Assembly: GCA_964564695.1 (NCBI GenBank)
Contig: CAZMCC010000073.1
Coordinates: forward strand, 1-20,135
Reading direction: 5' to 3'
Length of the DNA: 20,135 bases
Source of the DNA: CAZMCC01 sp964564695
Lineage (GTDB): Bacteria; Planctomycetota; Phycisphaerae; Phycisphaerales; UBA1924
The notes under the pieces were generated by a model, which did not search any database, was not told the DNA's origin, and saw nothing but the letters and a program-made list of their open reading frames with translations. Both the position numbers and the translations under genes were made by a program. Every line of letters starts with the position of its first letter. Position 1 is the stretch's first letter. Positions 8,030 to 15,564 of the stretch are shown piece by piece.

Positions 8030-9421
8030 ATGAACCCCATCACCCGTGAACGAACCCGATTGCTCACCGCCGCCCTCACGATGCTGATCGCCGGCACGAC
8101 CTTCGCGCAGGGCACGGCCCCCAAGCCCGCGCCCGCCGGCACCAAGCCCGCGAACACCCCGACCTCGGTCCCCTCACCGGGAATTGCACCGGCCGGCGGC
8201 CAGGCCGGTCAGCCGGTCGGTCAGCCGGTCGGTCAGCCGGGCAAGGCGATCCCGCAGGTCCCCGCGGACCTCAGCGCGTGCGCCCTGAAGTTCGAGTCGA
8301 TGCGTCACGACTGGGGCGAGATCACCGACTCGGTCCCCGCCCAGCACACGTTCAAGTTCCGGAACACCTCGGACAAGACGATCACCATCAGCTCTGTCCG
8401 GGCGACGTGCGGCTGCACGACCCCGCAGCTCAACAAGAAGACCTACGCCCCCGGCGAGGACGGCGAGATCCCCGTCACCTTCAACCCGCAGAACCGCAAG
8501 GGCCCGCAGACCAAGAACGTGATCGTCGAGAGCGACGATCCGTCGTGCGGCCGCCTCGAGCTCACGCTCACGTCCAATGTCATGCCGCTGGTGTACATCG
8601 AGCCGTCGAAGATCTTCTTCAACGAGTCGATGCGCGGCCAGGGCACGACCCAGACGATCACCGTCACCGGTCGCGAGCCCAACTTTGACATCCTGAACAT
8701 CGAGGGCGAGAGCCCCATGTTCAAGGCCACCAAGGTCAAGAGCGAGCCGATCCAGGAAGACGGCCGCACCATGACCCGCGTCACCCTTGAGGTGTCGCTC
8801 GTCAAGGACGCCCCCATCGGCACCCACAACTTCGTCTACATCCTCAACACGAACGACCCCAAGGCCGCCAAGGTCAACATGCCCGTCGCCGGCACCGTCG
8901 TCGGCGAGCTGCGGGCGACCCCGCCCGGCATGCTCGTGCGCACCTTCACGCCCAGCACACCCTTCCAGGCTCAGGCCCAGATCGACGCCCGCTCCGCCAA
9001 GGCGTTCAACATCAAGGGCGTTGACGTCGAAGGCCCCGCCGACATGAGCCTCGCGGTCGACTTCCAGTCCACCACGCAGGACGGCAAGCCCCTCTTCACC
9101 GTCACCCTCACCGGCACGACCCCCGCGACCGCCGGCCAGTACCGCGGCGTCATCACCGTCGAGACCGACATCCCGGGCGAAGAGCCCTTCAAGTTCAACT
9201 GGATCGCGACGGTCCGCGACCCCAACGGGCAGATCCCCGGCGGCGGCGTGACCGGCAACAACCCCGGTCGCCCCGCGACCGCCCCCAACAAGGCGCTCAC
9301 CCCCACTCCGGGCATCAACCCCGGCCTCTCTCCCGCCTCCGTCCCGGGCACCTCGCCCGCGCCGGCCAAGCCGTCGCCGACGACCGCCCCCGGCGGGAGC
9401 CCGGCCAATGCCCCGAAGTGA
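8030..9421 (+). CDS. DUF1573 domain exported protein
   Basis: A 463-residue exported protein. Residues 1-27 form a signal peptide with a likely cut after TTFAQ. Residues 28-80 are a Pro/Gly/Ala/Gln linker containing tandem QPVG units. Residues about 90-180 form the DUF1573 domain with its hallmark RATCGCTTP (Cys127 and Cys129) inside an Ig-like beta sandwich. Two or more further beta-rich segments follow (to about 410), then a low-complexity Pro/Ala tail. DUF1573 proteins are common in Bacteroidetes and Planctomycetes and are thought to be ASH/MSP-like Ig folds; their function is not established. The ATG at 8030 follows GGAG by 9 bases. The stop overlaps the rhodanese start by 14 bases, so the two are coupled. 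Confidence 0.88.
   Translation: MNPITRERTRLLTAALTMLIAGTTFAQGTAPKPAPAGTKPANTPTSVPSPGIAPAGGQAGQPVGQPVGQPGKAIPQVPADLSACALKFESMRHDWGEITDSVPAQHTFKFRNTSDKTITISSVRATCGCTTPQLNKKTYAPGEDGEIPVTFNPQNRKGPQTKNVIVESDDPSCGRLELTLTSNVMPLVYIEPSKIFFNESMRGQGTTQTITVTGREPNFDILNIEGESPMFKATKVKSEPIQEDGRTMTRVTLEVSLVKDAPIGTHNFVYILNTNDPKAAKVNMPVAGTVVGELRATPPGMLVRTFTPSTPFQAQAQIDARSAKAFNIKGVDVEGPADMSLAVDFQSTTQDGKPLFTVTLTGTTPATAGQYRGVITVETDIPGEEPFKFNWIATVRDPNGQIPGGGVTGNNPGRPATAPNKALTPTPGINPGLSPASVPGTSPAPAKPSPTTAPGGSPANAPK
8209..8240 (+). repeat. 12-base in-frame tandem repeat
   Basis: The unit TCAGCCGGTCGG occurs twice in full and once in part, encoding QPVG repeats in the linker after the signal peptide of the DUF1573 protein. 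Being a multiple of three, copy-number change would lengthen or shorten the linker without breaking the frame. Confidence 0.8.
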
Positions 9422-10073
9422 TTCGCTCATCGGCATCACCCTCCGCGCCGTGACCATCGCGGCGCTGGGGGTGGTGATCGGGCTGGTCGATTCGTCGATC
9501 CGCGGCCCGGTGAAGACCAAGCTGGACGCGCCGCCCCCGCTCCCAACCCCTACAGGGACCGGGCCCGGGGGCGGCGCTCCTTCTCAGCCGACCAATCCCC
9601 CGACTGCACCGGCCCCAGGCGACACCACGCCGACGAAGCCGGCCCCGGCGGGGACCGACGACCCCAATACGGCGCCGCCCGCGGCGCCAACCGCCCAGAC
9701 GCCGCCCGCGCCGTCGGATCAGGCGGATTGGCCGCAGGGCCACATCACCGTGGCGCAGGCGAAGGCGGAGTTTGACAAGCAGGGCCAGTTCGTCGACTCC
9801 CGGAAAAAAGAGGAGTACGAGGCCGGGCATGTGCAAGGCGCCATCCGCATGGAGCTCAGCGACTTCAAGGACGCGATCCCGCCGTCGATCGAGTTCCTGG
9901 ACAAGAGCAAATCGGTCATCGTCTACTGCGTGGGCGGCCACTGCGACGAGTCCGAGGCCGTGGGCAAGCAGCTCAACCTCCTCGGGTTCAAGAACGTCTA
10001 CGTCATGCACGACGGGTTCCCGGGATGGAAGTCCGCGGGGCACCCCGTCGAAACCGGCCCGGGGCAATGGTGA
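9408..10073 (+). CDS. Membrane-anchored rhodanese-domain protein
   Basis: A 221-residue protein with an N-terminal hydrophobic anchor (about residues 8-27), a long Pro/Thr/Ala linker (40-105) and a rhodanese domain (110-218). The active-site loop VYCVGGHCDES carries Cys174, the expected persulfide-forming residue, and a second Cys179 five residues later. DSRKKEEYEAGHVQGAI and DGFPGWKSAGHP are the standard rhodanese motifs. The anchor and linker place the domain on the outer face of the membrane. GGGAG at 9395-9399 sits 8 bases before the ATG, inside the end of the DUF1573 gene. It probably takes part in sulfur transfer or thiol redox chemistry together with its two neighbours. Confidence 0.9.
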   Translation: MPRSDSLIGITLRAVTIAALGVVIGLVDSSIRGPVKTKLDAPPPLPTPTGTGPGGGAPSQPTNPPTAPAPGDTTPTKPAPAGTDDPNTAPPAAPTAQTPPAPSDQADWPQGHITVAQAKAEFDKQGQFVDSRKKEEYEAGHVQGAIRMELSDFKDAIPPSIEFLDKSKSVIVYCVGGHCDESEAVGKQLNLLGFKNVYVMHDGFPGWKSAGHPVETGPGQW

Positions 10074-10110
10074 ACCTTTGACGACCCCTACGAGCGCGAG
10101 CCAGACCACG

Positions 10111-10677
10111 ATGAACGAGCGTGAGGCGAAGCTGCAGCGCGAGGCACTCGCGGCCGGCGAGCCGCCGCCGTCGGCGATGGCGACGGCTTTGGGCCTGCTG
10201 TGCGTGCCGCTTCGGCTCGCGCTGGGCGGCGTGTTCCTGTTCGCGGCGTGGCAGAAGACCGGCGACAGCAGGAAGCCGCAGTTCTTCCTCGAGTCGGTGA
10301 AGGCCCTGTGGAGCAAGTCCCTGGGCAAGCCGCTGGGGCTCGAGCTGCCGGATCACCTGCTGCAGGTGATCACGTTCTGCGTGCCGTGGGTCGAGATCGT
10401 CGCGGCGGTGATGCTCATCATCGGCCTGTGGACCCGCTCGGCGGCGACGGTGATCTTCACGATGCTCATCGGGTTCACGACCATGTACATCGCCGTGATC
10501 CTCCGCAAGGAAGATGTCACGTGCGGGTGCTTCGGCAAGAGTCAGCTCCTGTGCTCGGGCGGCGTGAGCTGGTGCCACGTCGGCCAGAACATGACGATGG
10601 CGGCCATGGCCCTCATCATCATGCTGACGGCCCGGCACGTGCTGGCGGTGGACCGGACGCTGGCGCGCCGGGTCTGA
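10111..10677 (+). CDS. MauE/DoxX family redox-associated membrane protein
   Basis: A 188-residue protein with four hydrophobic segments, about residues 27-47, 84-107, 111-131 and 160-178. The VTCGCFG motif (Cys138, Cys140) and two more cysteines (148, 155) between the third and fourth segments match the MauE/DoxX group, in which MauE is needed for disulfide-dependent maturation of methylamine dehydrogenase. No methylamine dehydrogenase gene is present here. The ATG at 10111 has only a weak ribosome binding site; an in-frame TTG at 10078, just after the rhodanese stop and preceded by GGTGA, is a real alternative. It is the last gene of the DUF1573-rhodanese-MauE group. Confidence 0.85.
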   Translation: MNEREAKLQREALAAGEPPPSAMATALGLLCVPLRLALGGVFLFAAWQKTGDSRKPQFFLESVKALWSKSLGKPLGLELPDHLLQVITFCVPWVEIVAAVMLIIGLWTRSAATVIFTMLIGFTTMYIAVILRKEDVTCGCFGKSQLLCSGGVSWCHVGQNMTMAAMALIIMLTARHVLAVDRTLARRV

Positions 10678-10683
10678 AGGCCG

Positions 10684-10712
10684 TTGGTTTCGCCTTCTGT
10701 CAGGTCTATCAT
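10684..10712 (+). promoter_or_regulatory. Candidate sigma-70 promoter of rpsR
   Basis: TTGGTT at 10684-10689, a 17-base spacer and TATCAT at 10707-10712 form a reasonable -35/-10 pair. It lies just after the MauE stop and would give a leader of about 75-80 bases before the bS18 start. Confidence 0.5.
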
Positions 10713-10735
10713 TTCGACCACCCGTCGCCCGGCGG

Positions 10736-10756
10736 GATCGGGCGTGTTGCCTGATC
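10736..10756 (+). promoter_or_regulatory. Hairpin in the rpsR leader
   Basis: GATCGGGC (10736-10743) pairs with GCCTGATC (10749-10756) with one G-U pair and a five-base loop. It lies in the predicted leader of the bS18 gene. Ribosomal protein leaders, including those bound by S6:S18, often carry such structures, but a match to that motif was not tested. Confidence 0.4.
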
Positions 10757-10796
10757 AAGACGCCGGGCCCAATGACCAGGACGGAGCTTCGCCGCA

Positions 10797-11039
10797 ATGA
10801 GCCGTTTCAACCGCTTCACCCCCCAGCCGAAGATCAAGGTCGCCAAGGAATCCGCGTCGGGCAAGGCCTTCGTGGACTACAAGGACGTCGAGACCCTCCG
10901 CCGGCTGATGAGCCCCAACGGCAAGATGTACGGGCGCAAGCGCGTCTCCAGCACCGCCCTCGAGCAGCGCATGATCTCCCAGGCGATCAAGCGGGCCCGG
11001 TTCATGGCCCTGCTGCCGTACACCTCGGCGACGGTCTAA
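10797..11039 (+). CDS. rpsR: Small ribosomal subunit protein bS18
   Basis: An 80-residue protein with the bS18 core: DYKDVETLRRLMSPNGKMYGR and, at the C-terminus, the conserved QAIKRARFMALLPY. It binds bS6 and 16S rRNA in the platform of the 30S subunit. It has no cysteines, so it is the zinc-free form. GGAG at 10781-10788 lies about 9 bases before the ATG. The usual partners rpsF and rplI are not adjacent; the upstream gene is MauE-like and the downstream gene is the methionine sulfoxide reductase. Confidence 0.93.
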   Translation: MSRFNRFTPQPKIKVAKESASGKAFVDYKDVETLRRLMSPNGKMYGRKRVSSTALEQRMISQAIKRARFMALLPYTSATV

Positions 11040-11102
11040 GACGGAAGGCAACGAGGCACCGAGGAATCCAGGCATCGAGTGGGATCCAGCGGGAGGCCGT
11101 TG

Positions 11103-11621
11103 ATGCCGTGCATGTACAACCCGACCGAGCGTGACTACCTGTCCTTGCGCCGAACGCTGCGCGTCTCGGGCGACCGCGAGGCGCGGATGCGGGGCGTCGT
11201 CGATGCGCTATGGGCGATGATGTCGCCGACGGGGCTGTCGTGGATCGGGTTCTACATCGGATTTCCCCCGGTCGGCGCCGGCGAAGCGAGCATGATGCTG
11301 GGGCCGCGCCGTGACAAGCCCGCGTGCAGCCCGATCGGCGTGCACGGGGCGTGCGGGCGGTGCTGGCTCTCTCGCAAGCCGCTGGTGGTCACGGACGTGG
11401 CGCATCTGGGCGCGGGGTACATCGCGTGCGACCCGCGGGACAAGTCCGAGGTCGTGGTGCCGTGCTTCGCCGACGACGGCACGTGCTGGGGCGTGCTCGA
11501 CGCGGACAGCTACGACGTGAAGGCGTTCAGCGAAGACGATGCGCTGGGGCTGGCGGCCGTGCTCGAGGACGCGGGGCTGAGCAAGCGCGGGGCGGCGGGG
11601 TTTGATGTGGATGTGGTGTGA
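11103..11621 (+). CDS. msrC: Free methionine-(R)-sulfoxide reductase (GAF fold)
   Basis: A 172-residue single GAF domain enzyme that reduces free methionine-R-sulfoxide in the cytosol using thioredoxin. WIGFYIG and the later GVLDADS...FSEDD are the family's fold motifs. Three cysteines match the catalytic set by spacing: Cys75 in LGPRRDKPAC, Cys84 in GACG and Cys109 in YIACD, followed by SEVVVP. From memory, E. coli YebR has them at 84, 94 and 118. There are additional cysteines (87, 121, 128). The ATG at 11103 is preceded by GGGAGG at 6 bases, better than the in-frame start at 11079. It follows rpsR by 63 bases and may be co-transcribed. Confidence 0.87.
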   Translation: MPCMYNPTERDYLSLRRTLRVSGDREARMRGVVDALWAMMSPTGLSWIGFYIGFPPVGAGEASMMLGPRRDKPACSPIGVHGACGRCWLSRKPLVVTDVAHLGAGYIACDPRDKSEVVVPCFADDGTCWGVLDADSYDVKAFSEDDALGLAAVLEDAGLSKRGAAGFDVDVV

Positions 11622-11640
11622 ATGGCGATGGCTCCGGTTT

Positions 11641-11704
11641 TCAGCCCGAAGGGCTCGACCGTTTGTAGCCGGCGGTGAAGCGAGTCTTCGAGCGCCACCG
11701 CCGG
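11641..11704 (+). repeat. 64-base palindromic repeat, direct copy
   Basis: It starts with the AGCCCGAAGGGCT palindrome, then GTTTGTAGCCGGCGGTG, and ends CACCGCCGG, so the second part is itself an inverted repeat (CCGGCGGTG...CACCGCCGG). The reverse complement of 11844-11907 matches it over its whole length with scattered differences. Confidence 0.75.
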
Positions 11705-11790
11705 AACAATGCCAGCCCACCCTTCTTGTTCATTTGAAGATCGCAGTCCGAAGGACTGCTCGTCCCAATTCCGCGCGGCCGTCGTACGAC

Positions 11791-11907
11791 GACCCCGTCG
11801 GGGTCGGCATGCAATGAATCCGGGTGAAATGTCGGGTGCTTTACCGGCGGTGTCGTCGCAAAGCCTCCTCCACCGCCGGCTACAAACGATCAGGCCGTCG
11901 GCCTGAA
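11791..11907 (-). repeat. Dispersed palindromic repeat, copy 2
   Basis: About 117 bases related over the full length to 5988-6106. The part 11844-11907 is the 64-base unit in inverted orientation relative to 11641-11704. No open reading frame of interest lies inside. Confidence 0.75.
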
Positions 11908-11912
11908 ATACA

Positions 11913-12023
11913 GGTGCCCCGGTGTCGGCCGCTTTGGGCAGACCCGGGGTTGAACTTGGCTTGCGGAGCGATGCCGGTTGACCCACGACCGGGGTCTGGC
12001 GAAGCGCCCGACCCCGGGCACCC
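11913..12023. repeat. Two-hairpin dispersed element, copy A
   Basis: It begins GGTGCCCCGG and ends CCCCGGGCACC, so the termini are inverted. Inside are two stems: CCCCGG-T-GTC with GACCCGGGG around GGCCGCTTTGGGCA, and CCGGGGTC with GACCCCGG around TGGCGAAGCGCCC. A second copy is at 18881-18992. It lies immediately after the stop of the ftsI-type gene and may serve as a transcription end. Confidence 0.85.
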
Positions 12024-12027
12024 GCCG

Positions 12028-14184
12028 TCACTCGTGCGTCGGCTGCGCCGCCACTTTGCTCGGATCGAACCCGTTCGGGTAGCTCGCCGGCACGCCCAGG
12101 TACGCGAGCGAGCGTTCCATCACGCGGCGGACGACCGGGCCGGCGGTGAGCGAGCCGTAGTGGGTCTTGGCGGCGATGCGGGCCGGGCCGGGATCGTCGA
12201 TGACCACCAGCACCACGAGCCGCGGGTTCTCGACCGGGCCGCCGGCGATGAAGCTCGAGTTGTACTGCCCGTCGAAGTAGCCGTCGCTGCCGCGCGGGCG
12301 CTTCTTGCCCTTGGGGGCCTTGCCCAGCGGGATCTCGGCCGTGCCGGACTTGCCGAAGAGCTCGTAGCGCCACACGGGCGGGTGCTGCTTGTCGGCCGCG
12401 GCCATCTTGCGGTCGAGATTCGCGACCACGCCGCGCATGGTGTTGCGGGTGAGGTCGGCGATCTTCGCGGGCAGCACGCGCTTGCCGGGGTTCACCGGTG
12501 TGGCCGCCATTGAGTCCGTCGCGCCCTGTGGTCCCGCGAACAGGCGCAGCTCCGGCATCGTGCCCGCGAATTCGCCGCTCCGGCAGAACGACGCGAACCC
12601 ACGCACCATCTGCACCGGCGTCACGGCCACTTCGTGCCCCATCGCCACCGACGTCTGCGTGTACTTCGACCAGTTCTTCGCGGTCGTCACGATGCCGGGC
12701 GATTCGCCGGGGAGGTCGATGTTCGTCCGGCGCCCGAACCCGAACCGCAGCACGGCCTCGCGCATCTGCGCATCGCTCATGCGCCGCGTGATCTTCGCCA
12801 TGCCGATGTTCGACGAGTTGATGAGCACCTCGGCCCACGTCATCGTGCCGCGGCGGACGACGTCGGCGACGTGCCGCCCGTACGCCGTGTTCCACTGCCC
12901 GCTCTCGGTGTCGACCGTCTCGCCCGGATCGGCGAGGCCGAGTGCCGTCGTCACCGACCACATGAACGGCTTGAACGTCGAACCCGGCTCGTACACATCC
13001 TCGACGCAGCGGTTCCGCGCCAGGGCCGGGTGCGCGAGCTTCTCGGGCTCCTGCAGGGTGATGTAGCGCGGCTTGGGGCCTGAACCGTTCCACGGATGGT
13101 CCCAGTCGTACGGCACCGCGTCGCGCGGCTGCTTCACGATGTCGACCATCGCGAGGATCTCGCCCGTCGCCGGGTCGAGCACCACGGCCCGGCCGCCCGC
13201 CGACTGCGCATCCTCGATCCCCTGCGTCAGCTCCTCGACGACGATGCGCTGCAGCTCGAGGTCGATGGAGAGTCGAACGTCGTTGCCGCGCTGCGGGGCC
13301 GTGTACCCGCCCTGGTTCACCCACAGCGGGCGCATCCACGCGTCGCGCACGAACTCGAGCTGGCCCGGCGAGCCGGCGACGTCCTTATTCACGGCCTTCT
13401 CGGCCCCGAGGATGCCCTTGTGGTCGACATCGACGAGGCCGACGAGCGAGACGGTGATGTCCTCGGCCGGGTAGCCGCGAACGCCCCGAAGCTCCATGTG
13501 CACGCCGGGGATCTTGAGCTGGCGCACGGCCTCGACGCGCCAGTCGTCGAGCACGCCGCCCATCGACACGTAGCGGTGCAGCGCGAGCTTGCGGTCCGGA
13601 TCGGGCTCGGCGGCGATCTCCTCGTCGGAATCGGGATCGGGCTCGGGGTCGGCGGGGGGTGGATCGGCGGCGGGCTCGGCGAGGGCGGCGGAGGACGCCG
13701 CGGCCGCCTGGGCGGCGAGCTTGCGACGCTTCTCGACTTCCTCGTTGTGGGTGCGGCGGCGCTCGTTGTCGGCGATCTTGGGGATGAGGCGGGCGGCCAC
13801 GGTCTCGAGCGGCACACCCGTCGCCTGCGAGATCGCGATCATCGCCTCATCGGCGGGCGCGGGGAAGCGGCTGGGGTCGACGAAGACGCGATAGCCGAAT
13901 CGGCTGGCCGCGAGCACGCGCCCGCGCCGGTCGAGGATGTCGCCGCGGAGCGCCGGCTCCTGCGAGCGGCTGATGCGGTCGTCCTTGTGGGCCACGAGCT
14001 GAGCGCTGGGGCGGGCCTGGAGCTGGGCCACGCGGGCGAGCAGCACGATCATCCCGAGCGTGATGCCGCCGACGATGAGCAGCGCGAACACGTCGGTGCG
14101 GTTCGCGGACACGCCGACCCCACCCGCCCCGGCGCGGCGCGGCGCACCCGACCCGGACGCGTTCTTTCCAAAGAGTCGCATCAT
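12028..14184 (-). CDS. ftsI: Penicillin-binding transpeptidase, FtsI/PBP3-like
   Basis: A 718-residue class B penicillin-binding protein that would crosslink septal peptidoglycan. It has a cytoplasmic N-terminus, one transmembrane segment (about 32-55), a dimerisation region beginning LRGDILDRRGRVLA (79-92), and a transpeptidase domain with all three motifs: STFK with Ser402 and Lys405, SSN at 457-459, and KSGT at 612-615. A low-complexity Ala/Pro/Asp/Glu insert at about 158-198 lies in the pedestal region and lengthens the protein beyond the usual 550-650 residues. The ATG overlaps the ftsL-like stop by four bases (ATGA). Position after rsmH and ftsL supports FtsI rather than a sporulation or elongation paralogue. 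The repeat at 11913 follows directly. Confidence 0.9.
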   Translation of the reverse strand: MMRLFGKNASGSGAPRRAGAGGVGVSANRTDVFALLIVGGITLGMIVLLARVAQLQARPSAQLVAHKDDRISRSQEPALRGDILDRRGRVLAASRFGYRVFVDPSRFPAPADEAMIAISQATGVPLETVAARLIPKIADNERRRTHNEEVEKRRKLAAQAAAASSAALAEPAADPPPADPEPDPDSDEEIAAEPDPDRKLALHRYVSMGGVLDDWRVEAVRQLKIPGVHMELRGVRGYPAEDITVSLVGLVDVDHKGILGAEKAVNKDVAGSPGQLEFVRDAWMRPLWVNQGGYTAPQRGNDVRLSIDLELQRIVVEELTQGIEDAQSAGGRAVVLDPATGEILAMVDIVKQPRDAVPYDWDHPWNGSGPKPRYITLQEPEKLAHPALARNRCVEDVYEPGSTFKPFMWSVTTALGLADPGETVDTESGQWNTAYGRHVADVVRRGTMTWAEVLINSSNIGMAKITRRMSDAQMREAVLRFGFGRRTNIDLPGESPGIVTTAKNWSKYTQTSVAMGHEVAVTPVQMVRGFASFCRSGEFAGTMPELRLFAGPQGATDSMAATPVNPGKRVLPAKIADLTRNTMRGVVANLDRKMAAADKQHPPVWRYELFGKSGTAEIPLGKAPKGKKRPRGSDGYFDGQYNSSFIAGGPVENPRLVVLVVIDDPGPARIAAKTHYGSLTAGPVVRRVMERSLAYLGVPASYPNGFDPSKVAAQPTHE

Positions 14185-14519
14185 CGTGGGTTGGCGGGGT
14201 TGGTTCGCGGGGTGTTGGACCGGTTCGGGGTGTTCGAGTTGGGCGCGGGAGTCGGGGGAGCAGCCGGCGGCGTGGGTTCAGGCACCCCGATCGGGCGCAA
14301 TTCCGCCCCGATCGACTTCGCCATCTCCGCGACGCGTTCGGGGGTGATCCGCTCGGCCACCTCGAGGCGCAGGTGCGCGAGCGTGCGGTCGAGGCGGGCG
14401 ACTTCGCGTTGGACGTTGGCGAGCTCGTGCACGGCCTGCATGCGCTGCTGGCGCACCGTCAGCAGCACGCACGCCGTGACACCCATCGCCAGAATGACCG
14501 CGATCAGCTTGGCGAACAC
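14181..14519 (-). CDS. ftsL: FtsL-like division protein
   Basis: A 112-residue bitopic protein: a short N-terminus, a transmembrane segment (about 3-21), then a heptad-like helical region (24-70) suited to a coiled coil, and a Pro/Asn/Thr-rich tail. Sequence identity to known FtsL is not recognisable, as is usual, so the call rests on size, topology and position directly before ftsI in the rsmH cluster. FtsL works with FtsB and FtsQ to activate FtsW/FtsI. It starts with GTG at 14519, preceded by GAGG at about 9 bases, 22 bases after the LysM gene, and ends in a four-base overlap with ftsI. Confidence 0.7.
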   Translation of the reverse strand: MFAKLIAVILAMGVTACVLLTVRQQRMQAVHELANVQREVARLDRTLAHLRLEVAERITPERVAEMAKSIGAELRPIGVPEPTPPAAPPTPAPNSNTPNRSNTPRTNPANPR

Positions 14520-14541
14520 CCGACTCGCCCTCGACGAAGGA

Positions 14542-15564
14542 TCAGCTCTTGTTGGACCGCGCGGGGAGCTTCAGGACCATCCCCACGGTGATCGTATCGT
14601 CATCGTCGAGCACGCCGGCGTTGAGCTCCTGGATCTCGCGCCAGCGCTTGCCGGAGCCCAGTTCACGCTGCGCGATCAGCGCCAGGGTGTCGCCGGACCG
14701 GACGGTGTACGACCGGTCCACCGGCTTGGGGGCCGGGGGCTTGATCTCCGGCTTGGTCGGGCCCGACGGAACGGTCTTCGCCAGCTCGTTCCGACGCGGC
14801 GAGGTCGTCGCGCCCGAACCACTTGTGCTCGCCTGTTCACGCCCGGTCGCGGCCGCGGGCTTGCGGGCGCCTTCGGGGGCGAGCGTCGCCTTCCCCAGCA
14901 GGACATCCCTGGGCGGGATCATGAGCGTCACGCCCGTGTTCACGCTCTGGCCGTTGACGCGGGAGGAGTTGTACTCGGCGAGCTTGCGCCAGAGCTTCTC
15001 GTCGGAGTAATACCGCTTGGCGATCTTCGCGAGCGAGTCGCCCTTGGCCACGGTGTGCTTTCGCAGCTCGCCCGACGACACCGGCAGGGCCGGGGCGGGC
15101 GCGGCTGGCGGCTTCGAGACGATCTCTTCGCTCTGGCGCGTGTCACGACCCCCCATCGGCACCACACCCTCGCCCGGAACGTTCACGACGTTCATGGCGA
15201 CGGGCAGATCCCTGGAGGGCGGATTGAGCGGGACGGTGCCGCCGCCGGAAGTCCGCGGGACGCCGCGCGAGGTGTCGCCGGCGAACCCGCCGTCGAGGCG
15301 CGGGCGCTCGCCGTTGACGAACTCCGCGGGCTGGCGTTCGGGGGCGGGCGGGGTCGGGGCGGCCGCAACGGGGGCCGGTTCCGGGGTCTGCTGGGGGAAG
15401 GCCACCGGCTGGACCTGCCGGTCCGACGGCATGCCCGAGCTCATGGCGAGCTGGTCGCCCGGCTTGGCCAGGCGGGCCTTGGAGAAGTGATCGCTGACGA
15501 AGACCCCCACGACGAGGATCAACGCGAAGCCGACAATCAGGGCGAGCTTGTGTTCTCGGGTCAC
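14542..15564 (-). CDS. Membrane-anchored protein with two LysM domains
   Basis: A 340-residue protein with an N-terminal anchor (about 7-24), a Pro/Ala-rich linker (40-165), a first LysM (about 169-217, HTVAKGDSLAKIAKRYY), a second linker and a C-terminal LysM (about 287-334, YTVRSGDTLALIAQRELG). LysM domains bind the glycan of peptidoglycan, so it probably links the membrane to the wall. No catalytic domain is present. It lies between rsmH and ftsL, where most bacteria have no such gene, and its spacing to ftsL (22 bases) suggests co-transcription. The start is GTG at 15564, with AGGGA about 11 bases upstream. Confidence 0.85.
   Translation of the reverse strand: MTREHKLALIVGFALILVVGVFVSDHFSKARLAKPGDQLAMSSGMPSDRQVQPVAFPQQTPEPAPVAAAPTPPAPERQPAEFVNGERPRLDGGFAGDTSRGVPRTSGGGTVPLNPPSRDLPVAMNVVNVPGEGVVPMGGRDTRQSEEIVSKPPAAPAPALPVSSGELRKHTVAKGDSLAKIAKRYYSDEKLWRKLAEYNSSRVNGQSVNTGVTLMIPPRDVLLGKATLAPEGARKPAAATGREQASTSGSGATTSPRRNELAKTVPSGPTKPEIKPPAPKPVDRSYTVRSGDTLALIAQRELGSGKRWREIQELNAGVLDDDDTITVGMVLKLPARSNKS

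Larger units (their letters stand above)
11622..12027. other. Repeat-filled convergent intergenic region
   Basis: These 406 bases between the convergent ends of the methionine sulfoxide reductase and the ftsI-type gene contain no credible gene. They hold an inverted pair of a 64-base repeat (11641-11704 and 11844-11907), a perfect hairpin GCAGTCC-GAA-GGACTGC at 11743-11759, the ACCCCGTCGGGGT palindrome at about 11792-11804, and a two-hairpin element at 11913-12023. Confidence 0.7.

Noticed and set aside
8174..9520. Minus-strand frame of 448 codons across the DUF1573 gene
   Set aside because: It has no domain or start signal and mirrors the codon bias of the recognised plus-strand gene.
11641..11907. 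Possible CRISPR-like array
   Set aside because: The repeats are few, in opposite orientations, of 64 bases and without regular spacers, and no cas genes are nearby.
11510..13339. Minus-strand frame of 609 codons overlapping the ftsI gene
   Set aside because: It is the wrong frame of the transpeptidase and then runs through the repeat region.
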